This document shows positions 11,940-22,859 of a stretch of 39,316 nucleotides of DNA, one piece after another. Both the position numbers and the translations under genes were made by a program. Position 1 is the first letter of the stretch, and each line of letters opens with the position of its first letter. The stretch covers positions 1 to 39,316 of the forward strand of contig JAPZLL010000081.1 of NCBI GenBank assembly GCA_036250225.1. Reading direction: 5' to 3'. This stretch comes from Cercophora sp. LCS_1. Its lineage: Eukaryota > Ascomycota > Sordariomycetes > Sordariales > Lasiosphaeriaceae. Below the pieces are notes generated by a model. The model searched no databases. It had not been told where the DNA came from and saw only the letters and a list, made by a program, of their open reading frames with translations.

Positions 11940-12350
11940 TGGGAGATAAGGCTAATACAATTTATAAGCCGACTTAAAATACTTGTTCTATGGGGATAGA
12001 GTTATACGTGGAAAACTATATGGACTTATAGTCTTAACAAATACTATTATTTCCAGAATTGTTAGAACGCATTACTCCTTTATAAAAACTGCAACTATAT
12101 GGTACTGGACAATATCCCGCTCTTAGAACTAAATATATTCAAACACTATAAAGTGCTCCTTGGCTACTAAAAAACTTTTTCCATTACGGATAAATACCAG
12201 CACAAGATAAATATTACAAAGTAGGGGAAATTATACATTTACCTGTCCAATAAGGACCCACTAGAGTACAACTATATAGAGGTCAATTGACTATAAATGA
12301 ACTACATTTTTGTGGAGGTCAACGAACCGCTCTTCCTATACAATGACGCA
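11940..12350 (+). pseudogene. Unknown coding remnant B of the 3.4-kb insertion
   Basis: After a possible frame change, one plus-strand frame reads as protein with only TAG/TAA stops where Gln would fit: MGIELYVENYMDL, LLFPELLERITPL, LQLYGTGQYPALRTKYIQTL, SAPWLLKNFFHYG, QDKYYKVGEIIHLPV, GPTRVQLYRGQLTINELHF. It may continue ORF A. It ends near a homopolymer pair (eight G, AATA, sixteen C at 12369-12396). Function unknown. Confidence 0.4.
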
Positions 12351-12396
12351 AGATACCCCTGTGGGGAAGGGGGGGGAATACCCCCCCCCCCCCCCC

Positions 12397-12989
12397 AGAA
12401 TAACAGTATAATAGACCGTTTCTTTAAAAATATAGAAAATAACATTGAATTTCCTTAAAACTATTCCCTCCAGTAAAATATGGACCGAACACACTAAAGT
12501 TTAAAATTGGGCTCACGAAAAAGAATAATTGTGGATACCTCAGACTGAGATGTTTTGGGACAAAGAGCTTCCGCCATTTCCTCATTGTCCGAACCCCCAT
12601 TAAATTTGGCCTTAGCCTTCCCCTTCCCTTTCCCCTTTCCCCTTCCCCCCAAAAAAAACCTTTAAAGACAAAACAAAAGGAAGAACAGCCTCAGAAAAAA
12701 AACCATACTAGGAATATAAATAATAACTAAAAACAAAATATCTTTTGGTATAGGGGGGGTTAACAGCTCTAACAAATATAATCCATTAGTATAAAATTTC
12801 AACTACCGCTTCAAACTAATCCAAATACTAAAAAGAGTGACATTTAAATCCCGAGTGCCCTAATAGCAATAAACCTTATCCAGCCAACAACGCCCATAAG
12901 CAAGGCGTCTTATTGGCTAATAGATGGTATTACGCCCATTAATGCGCTCTAATAACCCGTTATTTCCCGTCAAAATAGAGGCCCATCCC
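12397..12989. other. Non-coding or unreadable stretch within the 3.4-kb insertion
   Basis: Contains a pyrimidine-rich run (CCTTCCCCTTCCCTTTCCCC, about 12618-12650) followed by an A8 tract. I see no sustained reading frame in 12400-12840. From about 12850 short peptide-like pieces appear on the plus strand but change frame, and they may lead into coding remnant C. Confidence 0.4.
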
Positions 12990-13530
12990 GGAATAGCAGA
13001 CTCCGTAAATGCCCAATTTATAGAACGTACATTCGATAAATAATAACTACCTCCGGTCAATATAGACGACTTTGTATCCTCTGATGGATATAGAAAAAAG
13101 ATACAGATAGTATTGGCTATTGAGGGCTCAAAAGTAATAATGCAAACTTTGTAAGAGCGGTTCGCAATAATCTCGAACTCAAACTTTAATCCCTGTACCT
13201 ATACCACAGTCTCACTCCGGTTCTCCAACCAATAAACTTCGGTACTGGGCACTAAGAAACATTTGTCTGATTTACCCGAGTGTATGTGGAATATAGATTG
13301 CTAGAAGTCAAAACCTTTTAAAAACCGAGTAATATGTTTGGAGGTCCGACTAATATCCAAAATTTACTGAGCAAACCTATATTTAGAGATATTAAAGTGG
13401 TACTATTTTGTACCTCTACTAAAACTGTAAGGTATAATACCTTTAAACCGAGTAGTGGAACGTTAAACGGAATGAGATCGCGATGTCGACTTGTTACTAC
13501 TAGAGAAAGTTAATAAAGCCACAATAAGAA
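12990..13530 (+). pseudogene. Unknown coding remnant C of the 3.4-kb insertion
   Basis: A plus-strand frame with stops only at TAG/TAA/TGA reads VNIDDFVSSDGYRKKIQIVL, AIEGSKVIMQTL, ERFAIISNSNFNPCTYTTVS, GTKKHLSDLPECMWNIDC, NRVICLEVRLISKIY and ILKWYYFVPLLKL, then DRDVDLLLLEKVNKATIRTI. Downstream to about 13760 the same frame becomes extremely stop-rich in a former Gln/Arg-rich tail (codons such as TAG-GAA-CAA), consistent with a mutated Q-rich coiled coil. The antisense 89-codon hydrophobic ORF over 13500-13769 is the shadow of that tail. Function not recognised. Confidence 0.4.
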
Positions 13531-13769
13531 CAATAATATAATATACGCAATGAGGTGCGCAATGGCGAAAAGACAAATATTATACTATATTGTAGGAACA
13601 ACTGTAGGAACAACGGTTGTAGCAAAAGTGAAGATAATACCGATATAATCAATAGTGCGAATAATATATAGTAGTAAGTTCCAATAGAACGATTGGATTG
13701 AGACAAAGATAAAATAGAGAAGAGTAAATAGAAATATAATAGTGGGAATAAAAGGAATAAGTGGTCCAT

Positions 13770-14071
13770 TGCAATGCGATATTGATCTATGTGTTGATAA
13801 ACAACAATAATTAATAAAACGTGCGACTAAGCGCTACCAAGACGGAAGCCTAATCTGCCTGGTGGAATTCGCCCCACTAACTCAACGGAAGTCCGAGACG
13901 GATACCCCAATGGGAGTCCAAGACCCTATTAAATTATAGTCTGACATTTGTTAGAAATTGCTCTGCGCTGTGCGTTGCATATTGCCACAGAACGATTGGA
14001 TGCGACACATTCCATGATGCGCTGAGTCCTTAGTGAGGACACCAAGGACACCAGGATACCAAACCAGGGCT
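13770..14071. other. Right terminal region of the 3.4-kb insertion
   Basis: No gene is supported. Moderately GC-balanced, with short direct repeats (GGACACCAAGGACACCAGG near 14037-14055) just inside the terminal CAAACCAGGGCT. Probably the non-coding end of the element. Confidence 0.45.
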
Positions 14072-15416
14072 GTAGTATTAATAGTGGGGTTAATATTAAT
14101 AAGGCACCTTCCCTTATAAATTTGGAAAATAAAGCCGAGGTTTATATTAATAGCATTAAGGCTAATATTAATAATAATGAAGAGAACCTCGAGGACCTTA
14201 GCAAACCCAAAGATGAACCTAATGGGCTTATTAATGAGCGTATTATCCAATTAGATAGTAGTAATAATAAGTGGAACGCTGGCTTAATTGGTTGCTACAC
14301 TAAGGAGAGGACTATTTATATGTGGGAGGAGTATAAGAGATTCGTAAAGCTGAATTTTAAGGGTAAGTTTAGTAGTGCAAATTATTATATAATAAAATAT
14401 ATAAATAATTAACCACATATGCGAAATATATTATAAAAGTAATGAACTTATTTATAGGGCAAAGTAAAATCTAAAATTTTTGTTTTCCACAGTATAAATA
14501 AATACCCCAATAATTTTATATATCCAGGCAATTATAAGGCCTTATTCGTCCAGGCCACTAGTAAAATATTAGTCGAACCTTATAATTGTTGTAGTAACAA
14601 AAGTAATATATATAAGTTTAAGAGGTATATTAACTATTCTGGGGATATAAAGGGTATTTATAGTAATTGCCTTTATAATAGTAATGGAGGGGCTTATAAC
14701 GTTTATATAAAGAAACCCAGAAAGTAATAGAAAAATAGCCCCACTAAAAGTAAAGCTATTAAACCTATAACTGCGCCCACCCCCAATACGAGCCATATAT
14801 TGGTAACCTCAGAAAAGAGGAACCTTAGCGAATATTTTGTGGGAGGTAAAGAGGAGGATCCTTTTACTAATAATCCCCGTATAGATTTTATAAAGAGGTT
14901 AAAACTATTATTTAGTAGTGTAATAATTAATATAAGGGTTTATTCCAGATTTATAGTGGATATTATAATTTATAAAGAGGTTTTAATAAAGCCTGATTTT
15001 ATATGTTTTCCATAGCCCCCTTCCACTTTAACTATAGTTAATTGGGAGGATTTGGCCTTATTTTATATTAATTATATAAAGGACAGTATGGATATTTGGG
15101 AAAGTATAGTATATAACCCAGTTCTGGTTATATATTACCTGGATTATATAAGAATAATTATGCGAAATAGGTAGTTTGCTATATATATAAGTATTGTCCA
15201 TCCCTTAATTGAGGTAAATAATACGGAATAGGCCCAATCCAAATAGGGCTTATTATATTTATTATAGCTTTCCTTTTTTTAAAATATCCAGTTTGTAAAA
15301 CTTGCAAAACCCCATAGAATAGCTTAGGTAGTAAAATAGAGCTGTGTAAACTCCTTATATATATATTAATATTATAGAAGTGAAACAAACGTTATAAAAT
15401 ATATAAATAATAATGT

Positions 15417-18400
15417 TTAAGCGCAAAATAAAAACTTTTTATAAATAATATTTACAAACGTTTAATATTTTTCCTTTTTACTTTCTACTAAGGTAAATAG
15501 GTTCTTTACATCCGTTACCCTTAAAAAACCAATATAAAGCTAATTATATAAAAATACCTCCTCCCTCAAATTTAACTCAATATAATGGAGCGATTAGCCC
15601 TATAATTTATTAATAGTAATTATAAAACAAAGCCAAATGGGAAATTGAGTTTACATAATGTAAGTAGTATAATAGTCCTCGTTAGAGTCCAATCTTATTT
15701 GGGAAATAAAGTAAACCTAATCCACAAATTCCCCTATAAGGATATAGTAGTAGAGGAGGTTCTTTGTTATTTGTATAACAATTATATAAGTCCCATTATA
15801 AAGGCCTTTTAGGGGGTTTAAATTATATATTAATATAATTGAATACCCAATCTTAATATGTAGAATTAGAGGGGGGAGGTCTGTAGTTACAATTAATAAT
15901 AAAAACTCTGGGGAAAATTATAGAGAATTCGCATCTTAATTTCACAAGAGGTTCTCTGCTATATTTGCTGACCTATATATATAAGCCTCCCCAGGCATAT
16001 AATTCAAAATCGTACCGTTAATTTCTTGAATAGTAGAATTGCAAGGGGAAAGAATAGTACAATCCGCAAAAACCATACAGTTATTAGAGTTCCTCGCAGC
16101 CCTTATACTAGTCTAAATTAACATTTTGTTGGAATAGATACATTTTGAGAATTTGGATATATTATAACCTCAATATATATAAAGTATTGATATAACCTGC
16201 GAACGAAAGTTTGTATTGTAAGATATATTGTATAAAAAGTTATTAAAAGCCACATTTTTGGGGGAAGCATTATAAAGCCTTATATTCTCTATAAGGAATA
16301 GATATTCCAAATATTACTATATAAGTAAGGAATGAATCGATATCTTTATAGTCTATAACCTATTGCCCTTGGGGATTACTGGGGGTATTTATACAAAATC
16401 CCCTCCTAATACAATTATAATACTGCCGAAGGAAAAACTATTATCATATAAGTCCTTTAGCGTACAATCCAGAATTTTAAAATTGTAGTACCTTTACATG
16501 GGGACCTTATCCCATATAATTAACCTAGTTTATAAAAGCAGCTCTGCGAGTTTGGTTTACTTTGGTATAATACAAATTAAAGAAATATTACTATTAATGG
16601 GAAGTTTAAATTAATAGTACGAGGTTATATTGTCTAATAAAAGTATTATAATTATATTAGAAAATGTAATATAGAGGACAATTTTACTTTGCGAGCAATA
16701 GAGGCTCGCAAGGGCTTTATAAAAAAAGGGTTTCCCTGTCCCTCTGGGGCCTTATATAAAGAAATGTATATTTCGCGAGCCCTATACAATGTAGTTAGTA
16801 ATCCTATTAAATACAGCCCTCTAACTGGCGTTAAACTGCGCTTAATATTCGAGAATAATATATAGTTACTCTTTGCAGTTATAGTCCAGTTCGCAAAAAA
16901 TATCCGAATTAATATATGTATTAGTTTCCCAATTGTGGTAGAGAGGAGGTAGGTTGTACTCCTATAAATTTAAGTCTATTAATATTAATGCATTTAAAAT
17001 TAGGAACAAATTATAATTAATGTGGGCATCAATTATACCTTATAATACTTAAATGTACTTGTGAACTATTTTGTAAATTAAATTATTGTATATATTGAGT
17101 GTAAACTTCTCCCACAGGGCCCTTGGATCCAAAACCTCCCTTATTTATAAGTAAATAATAAAAAGAAAATGAAATATTCTTTTTATTTATATAAGTTTAA
17201 TTTCCTTAAAGGTATACTCCTATTATAAATCTTTTTCTAATAAGCCCAATACTTTACAAGCCCCCTAAAATATATTATATATAATGCCTTCCACAGTTTG
17301 TAGGTCCTCAAACAACTGGGGCCCAGGAATAATAAAAAAGAGAAGCTAGAGGTAAAACCTTTCCCCAGCCTTTAGTGAAATATATATTAACCTTCTAACT
17401 AGAGGGCCCTTCTAGCGAGGCTTCCAAGTCTATGAGAGGCTCTGCCAGGTAAAGTAAACAGGATAGTCAATATATAAAAATTGTTGCGCTTTAATATATT
17501 GGGCGTTATAATTGAAAAATGCAATTAATATAGTGCGCATATTTCTCTCCACAATATAAACCAGCCGCTCATTATTAATAATATCCGGAAACGTAACTAT
17601 ATAATAGCCTGGCAGGTACACTATTAGAGGCTATATTGTGGGAAACTTCTTATATATATAATACTTAAATAAACGGATAATAGCTTCTATAGGTCTAGTA
17701 TAACAATATATAAGGTATTTCTCAATTTCATCCCGCACTATAGCCCCGTCTATACCAGCTATATTGGTTTCTCTCCACTCTCGCATACTTATTAAAGCAA
17801 CTATAACCTGGTTAGTTCCCTTATAAATATATTTGTAAATATACTTAATAGCCTTTATAGACCCGTAAACCTCAATGTTAAAATGGTATTAATATTTTTA
17901 TAATAGGTATAGGTGTTGGATATTATCCGGCCCAGCAACGTTGAGGAACCCCCACAGGGCCCCCTGGGCCCTGTGTGGAACTGTGTGGATCTCCAGGGAG
18001 CCTTGCAGCCCCTGGAGGGCGCCAAGCGCACTAGAGCCGCCACTGCGTCAGCAGTGTGGGCCCTGTAATCTCGCATGCCACGGCGACAGCCGTGGTGGCC
18101 AGTGCTGCTCCGCAGCACAGGCCAACCCACACAGATACATATAGCTGGCTTTCTCCCACCAGATAGTTGGAAATTCATCACCTTTTAACCTTCTTCTCAC
18201 ACTCGTTCTTGCCATGCCTCGCTCTGTGACCTGATTTTAAGAATATGTTATATAATACTACCGAATAATTATTCATTAGAACTTCTGGCGAGCATAGGTC
18301 TCTGAAGTTAACCTTTTTTATAAACGTACAACTATTGTTTCATTGCCTATAAAGTGGGTATCTATCCTATAATACAGTTATTTTTTTATAAAACCCTTTG

Positions 18401-20499
18401 AAAACTTCTTAAAATAGCTATTAACCCCGTGATTAGCTTCTATATAAATAGACTGTGGGTTATACTTACTATATAGTCCGTAAAGTATTAAACTTGCAAT
18501 TAAGCTCCCCAATACACTATTAGGGTCCTTTATAAGATTGGGGAATTCTATAAAAACAATATAATTAATATAAATAGGGTCCTTATATTTATGAGACCAT
18601 TCCACATCTAGGAAAAGTAATACGTGCTTGTGCGGAAGCCCGCGTTTCTAATATTCCATAGTCCATACAATACCCCTAAATTTACCAAATAAACCCTTTT
18701 ACAGCTTATTAAAAATAGCTTTAGTTTTAAGCTTAAATACGCAGCCCATAATATTAGGGTAAATTGCTATATCCTTATTAGGTTATAATTTATATATTAT
18801 TTTCTCCCACTTTTGGTTTATAGTAATAATAATAAAGAATATTGGAGGGCTAAAAGCTTATACAATTACTATTAAATTTTAATAGTATTTATTAATAAAA
18901 TGCGTACTTTGAATATAATTAATAAATAAAACAATACATTGACCAATTTTATAAGGCTATTAACTATCCGCAAACTGTAAGTAGTCCTCAATACCCTGGT
19001 AAAAATCCACTTATAGTTCCTTTTGGTATTTTATATAATAATCGAGCCTATTTTGGTCTATAATAGCCCAAAGGTCTACCAGGAATTATTAAAACAGCTT
19101 GCAAAACAGAAAGGGAGCGTATTAATAACCTTTGCGATTATATAAGATATATCGGGCCCAAATAGCAAGAATAAGCTTATTGCCATTATAATATATAGCC
19201 TGGTTAATATACTGTATGCGGTTATTATACCCTAAGGTTCCATAAGGAAATATTAAAGGATATATAAGTAGGAAGTATACAGGGTTTTTATAGTAAACCC
19301 TTATAAAAGGTTTAATATTCCCGTTCTCAAACCGGTATATAAGGGTGATATTGTGGAAATAGGGTATATTGAGTTCCTCTATAACAATAGCAACCTCGCT
19401 AATAATTAATAAATTTATACGCCAATAGTCTATTCCCTCTTTAATAACCAAATATATCTATAGTAATAATAGCAACCGAATATTACTATATATATATGCT
19501 AGACGCTCTTTTACAATCTTATAAAGCTGGAATATGGGGTTTTCTATACGGATAAACGTATTAAATATCCCCATAAAGTCGACGTCTTTTAATACATTTA
19601 GCTCCCTCCCAGTGCGAAAATTGGCTATAGCCTGGGGGTTGTAAAACTATACCTATACAAATTTTAGTTGTAAATTGGCGTTTTTGTTGAGGGCCCCTAT
19701 AAAATGGTAAAGTGCGCTGTGGATCTGGTAATTACTTAGCCCACTATAAAAGTTGAATTTACAAGCGTTAGTTTTAATTAATATAAAAAGTAAAGGTATT
19801 GTTGTAAAAGTATAGGTTTTTTTAAAAAGTAGAGTGGCCTGGGCCTTATAGATACTATAGAATGAAATTGGGGATATAAAGCTAAGGATCAATATAAATA
19901 TTGCCTTGATAGTAATAAATACTAAACTTTGGGTTTTTTTTAAATGTCCGCTTAAGGATATTAATAAGGTATTAATAGATATAAGGATAATATACTACTA
20001 ACTTCTCATTAGCTCAGTAAAATATAATATAGTTGAGGCATTTGCAATTCCTTAAGCTGAGATTATAAACTTCAATACACTCAATTCCATTTTGTAGAAT
20101 CCAATCCTTCGCATTACTCACACATACTCTGCAAACAGGTATTAGTTCCTGCGCTGTGGCTATAGCTATAATTGGATTATATTGTGCGGCGGTACAATCC
20201 TTATAGCTGGTATAAGGAGCGCTGTAAGAGTTTGTTCTAAACTCTGTTGCTGGTTTTCGAATGTAATATCGGTTGCACATATACCTGGGAGTGCTGTAAA
20301 TGGTAACGGCTGGCCGAAGCATCCTTGCGAAGTTTGTGATGGAAGGGCAACGCTTGTAATGGGGGGTTGCAGCTGTGCAATGACACAGACAGGCACGCAA
20401 GCAATAAGCAATAAAGGCCAGGCACGTGCGAGTGGGGCAGACACACCTGTTACAATAAATGCGGTATTTTTTCACGCTTTTGCCCGCAAAACTACACAA
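15417..20499 (-). pseudogene. Helitron Rep-helicase (RepHel), copy 2
   Basis: Better preserved than copy 1. In protein order: an N-terminal Cys-rich open stretch (20499-20014: MCSFAGKSVKKYRIYCNRCV ... CRVCVSNAKDWIL); an Asn/Phe region (IHSALYHFIGALNKNANLQL, about 19653-19800); the Helitron_like_N segment (19122-19451, YPLIFPYGTLGYNNRIQYIN); the HUH motif GLPHKHVLLFLD with HKH at 18624-18632; HGVNSYFKKFSKGF (18378-18605); the two-tyrosine motif AIKYIYKYIYKG at 17818-17853; Walker A (GPRGTGKPFF, about 16720-16750); and helicase C-terminal blocks to the stop at 15417. The 329-bp element splits the Rep domain between the HUH and Tyr motifs. Many stops are present. The protein initiates and unwinds for rolling-circle transposition when intact. 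Confidence 0.88.
17914..18242. mobile_element. 329-bp element of five consecutive hairpins (copy in Helitron)
   Basis: Missing from the same position in Helitron copy 1 (near 7592), so inserted here. It begins TGTTGGATATTATCCGG and ends GATTTTAAGA. The flanks ATAGG (17909-17913) and ATATG (18243-18247) may be an altered 5-base duplication. Five inverted repeats follow one another: 17953-17975 (10-bp stem), 17991-18017 (8), 18041-18056 (6), 18078-18095 (7) and 18102-18118 (7). It is GC-rich inside strongly AT-rich host DNA. A second copy of identical length is at 33722-34050, differing mostly by C/T and G/A. The ORFs across it (17941-18144 plus, 17855-18181 minus) are products of GC-rich hairpins, not supported genes. 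A solo LTR or structured SINE/MITE are the alternatives. Confidence 0.75.
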
Positions 20500-20541
20500 T
20501 ATATCCTGCCATTTTTACACTGAGCTCTGTTATATTATAGA

Positions 20542-21290
20542 TGGAAGGTATTGGGAAGTAACTAGAACAAGGTGTGCGCACACACGAAAGTTGTCGATGA
20601 TGTTGTTGACTACAACCTCGACCTTGCGAGACTGAAGACAGTAATCCTCATAGGAAGCCACATACACAACAATGTGCGGGTGCTTGATGGCCGCCTCGAT
20701 TGCTTCGAACCGTGTATCCAGCACCTCGTTTGCTGAGGAGGATCCGACATTGTATGAGTTCTGTTGATGGACCAGACACGGTGGGCGCCCCGGGCGCGTT
20801 CGGCGGAACCTTGATAATGCCGGAGCTCCACTCCATCGAGGAGGGAAACATCTGAATGGGGCGTTGGGCATCCGGCCCTCGATTGCTTCGAAGAACGTCA
20901 AAGTACCGTGTGTCCGTTGACAGTTGGAGACCCCGGGCACGTCCGTTACACAGTGGGTGCCCCGACATTCTGTGTGCTGCTGTGTGTTGCGGGGTGTCCG
21001 TGATACCGTGGGCGCCCCGGCACGTTCGGCGGAACCTTGATAATGCCGGAGCTCCGACTCCGTCGAGGGGGCGGTTGCCAAACACAGGAAGGGGACAAAG
21101 GTCAGGAAGGGGACGAGGGGGAAGGTCAGGAAGGGGACGAGCCGTCTTGATGGCTGCCCTGAGCTTGGCCTCGATCGCCGGGTTCTTGATATCGGTGAAT
21201 CGAGGGTTGTCAAGGTCCCTCGGCTCTTGATATTGCCAACGGGATTGACATTTGTGCTTATCGTCAACCTTGTTCATGCCGGCGTCCAAG
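20542..21290 (-). pseudogene. GC-normal gene fragments (minus strand), unidentified
   Basis: Two pieces look protein-coding on the minus strand. One is MDAGMNKVDDKHKCQSRWQY and IKNPAIEAKLRAAIKTARPL (about 21100-21289). The other, in a different frame, is VLDTRFEAIEAAIKHPHIVV, SYEDYCLQSRKVEVVVNNII (about 20560-20740). Between them lie copies of the module GGAACCTTGATAATGCCGGA GCTCC (20800-20845 and 21035-21075), which does not look coding. The pieces could be exons, but I could not find a consistent splice pattern. They contain similar Ala/Ile/Glu-rich helices (AIEAKLRAAIK and FEAIEAAIK), which may mean an internal duplication. No function assigned. Confidence 0.3.
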
Positions 21291-22120
21291 TCGTGGCTGG
21301 GGACGGTTCTGTGTCATGTCGATCTTGAGGCCGAGGGTGCCGCCGCAGGGCTCCTCAGGCGTCTGGTAGGGTCCTCGGATGGGGCATTGCCAAAAAGTTG
21401 CTTTCAAGTCTTGTTCGACCTGGCAATGCTGGGAGCTCCGACTCGGTTGGAGTCAAACGAGCCCTTGGGTGAGGCTTTAGGCATCCGGTTCTCGACCGTG
21501 CCCCCAACCACGATCCCCAACCTTTTCCTCCTCAATCGAGTTCCGACTCAAAAAAGTCAAACGAGTCCTCGAACGGGGCATTGGGCATTTTTTGAGAATG
21601 TGTGTTGCGGGTGTTGTCGACGCGAATGCTGCTTGGAAAGGCTTGGCCCTCTTGTAGTCAGGAGTCTCCATGGGGTTCTTGTCCGCAACAGGCCGAAAAC
21701 AAGTGGCAACGACTTTGAGGGCCCGTTTGACCTTCCCCCTCAACGGAACACCGACCTTGGGGGTTTGCGGGAGCATTCGCGTCGACAGGCCTGGTGTCCA
21801 AGATCAAATACATTGGGCATCTGGTTCTCGATTGCTTCGGAGAAAAGGTGTCGACCGCACTGACATTGGTTGGTAGGCGTCCTTGAGCAACTTGTGTACC
21901 GTTGAGGGGGAAAGGCCGATTGCTGGATGCATTCGCTGTCTGAAACGAGAAGATAGAAAAGGCAGTGGCCATTCTAGAGCGCCCACAGCTTCACAGACGA
22001 CGAGCTGATCCACGCGGCCGCCGTCATGTTTGATGGAGAAACTTGGGGCGAGCGCAACTGATCCCACGTCAACGTCGTTTCCCTTCTCGCTTTCTCTAGA
22101 AGTTAGCAAGACTGTCTCAT
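21291..22120. other. Mosaic of short dispersed repeat modules
   Basis: No gene is supported although several 60-200-codon ORFs cross the region in different frames. It holds the modules GTCAAACGAGCCCT, GGGCATCCGGTTCTCGA and GGAGCTCCGACTC at about 21430-21500, again at 21540-21580, 21720-21780 and 21810-21840. At 21985-22035 lies AHSFTDDELIHAAAVMF-coding sequence (plus) that recurs at 22860-22915. The module order changes from copy to copy. Confidence 0.45.
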
Positions 22121-22320
22121 CTCAGACCAAAATTGAGACAAGGGAAGAATCACCGTAGTATGGAGCCTGTCTCCTCCCGTCGTTTGACACCTCCTCGTTA
22201 TTATTGTTGGCCTCTGTCAAGTCGGCTGTGGCATGCCGGTGCTGGGCTGCCGGCACCTGTTCAGTGTCTCCTGCGCTGCCCTTGAAGGGGTGCAGTAGCC
22301 TGGAAAGCATCCTCCTGGCG
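22121..22320 (-). pseudogene. Possible gene fragment, minus strand
   Basis: A short open minus-strand stretch reads KGSAGDTEQVPAAQHRHATA, TEANNNNEEVSNDGRRQ and APYYGDSSLVSILV. The last part resembles in a general way the middle region of fungal Zn2Cys6 transcription factors (a xYxGxSSxxSxL pattern), but the match is short and I would not rely on it. No intact gene surrounds it. Confidence 0.2.
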
Positions 22321-22859
22321 GGCGGCTACCTGCCCCAGGCGTCAGAACGCCTCAAAAGGCAACGGGATCGAAGCTGAGGGCGGATGGTTTCCTCTGAGAA
22401 AGAAAAGCCCAGGAGAGGGGGCTTGCACGCCGAGGCCGTGACAGGGGTGGCCCGCGATGCAAGAAATAGCCGGGTTGCACCGCCTTTCAAGTCGTCCGAC
22501 GGATGGCGGCTCTTTGTCGGAGGGTGACTTTTAAACTTGGACAAGGCTTCGAGTGTGTAGAGAGCGCGAAACCGACACCGACAAGATCTCAAAGAACGAA
22601 AAGAAATGCTGAATAGTGTATAGGTTGGCTCGAGATGCATCTCCTTTGGCCGGATGCACTCGTCCAGGAACATGTACGAGAGACACGGCCGGCTGTCTTC
22701 GACCTTGGCAATGCCGGGAGTTCCGGTTCCGTCGGGGGAGGGTCAGGCCTGACGGGCACCCGTTTCTCAACCGTACCAACACCGCCGTCCCCGACCTTGG
22801 CAACGCTTGAGGGAAAAGGTCAAACGGGCCCTCAAATGCATTGGGCACCTGGCATTTTT
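22321..22859. other. GC-normal stretch with mosaic modules, no supported gene
   Basis: Contains module copies at about 22695-22735 (GACCTTGGCAATGCCGGGAG then CCGTCGGGGGAGG) and 22788-22850 (CAACGCTTGAGGGAAAAGG then GGTCAAACGGGCCCTC). Overlapping ORFs on both strands show no recognisable domain. Confidence 0.4.

Larger units (their letters stand above)
10666..14071. mobile_element. 3.4-kb unclassified insertion with 9-bp target duplication
   Basis: Interrupts Helitron copy 2. The empty site is seen in copy 1 (GTGGTATTA near 3757). Here the flanks read GTAACATTA (10657-10665) and GTAGTATTA (14072-14080), a 9-base duplication altered by G/A and C/T changes. Near the ends, AGCCCTGGTTTG (10684-10695) faces CAAACCAGGGCT (14060-14071), and a second CAAACCAGGG lies inward at 10750-10759. 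The left end has 18 extra bases, including a GGCGC-TCC-GCGCC hairpin, outside the repeat. It contains at least three plus-strand coding remnants with stops mostly at former CAG/CAA/CGA. A 9-base duplication is typical of Mutator-like elements and 8-9 of several other DNA transposons, but none of the protein pieces is recognised. Confidence 0.7.
10557..15400 (+). pseudogene. Helitron accessory gene, copy 2, split by a 3.4-kb insertion
   Basis: Same gene as at 3650-5098. The N-terminal part (MREVSMQVTPPPPASGSA, from an ATG at 10557 that may itself be a RIP product of ACG) runs to 10665. The frame resumes at 14072 after the insertion with SINSGVNINKAPS and LENKAEVYINSIKANINNNE. The stretch 14113-14412 is still open (RIIQLDSSNNKWNAGLIGCY, YMWEEYKRFVKLNFKGKF). 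Downstream are the Cys/Tyr segment (14570-14735) and the open piece 14800-15015 (ILVTSEKRNLSEYFVGGKEE, LKLLFSSVIINIRVYSRFIV). Protein-level agreement with copy 1 despite heavy third-position and C/T change supports a real ancestral gene. Function unknown. Confidence 0.6.
10272..20541 (-). mobile_element. Helitron copy 2, full length, head-to-tail with copy 1
   Basis: Second copy of the same minus-strand Helitron. The 5' end at 20541 (minus: TCTATAATATAACAGAGC) is preceded by A on the minus strand. The 3' end, CTAA at 10272-10275 with its hairpin at 10284-10298, touches the 5' TC of copy 1 with no base between. Internal insertions at 10666-14071 (3.4 kb) and 17914-18242 (329 bp) account for the extra length. 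Without them and their target duplications the element is about 6.52 kb, within a few bases of copy 1. The outer flanks of the pair are A (3374, plus strand) and T (20542), the expected Helitron target, so the pair looks like one inserted dimer. Confidence 0.88.

Noticed and set aside
17941..18144. Protein genes on either strand of the 329-bp element (also 33699-33989)
   Set aside because: The open frames result from GC-rich hairpin sequence; the two copies show no coding pattern of change and the element is non-coding on structure.
14072..20541. Helitron copy 2 as a 5'- or 3'-truncated element beginning at 14072
   Set aside because: The missing ~390 bp lie at 10272-10665. The join is explained by the insertion with its 9-base duplication, and the summed length matches copy 1.
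20530..21863. Several 100-245-codon ORFs as intact genes
   Set aside because: They overlap in different frames on both strands, cross repeated modules and have no consistent domain; at most short exon-like fragments are credible.
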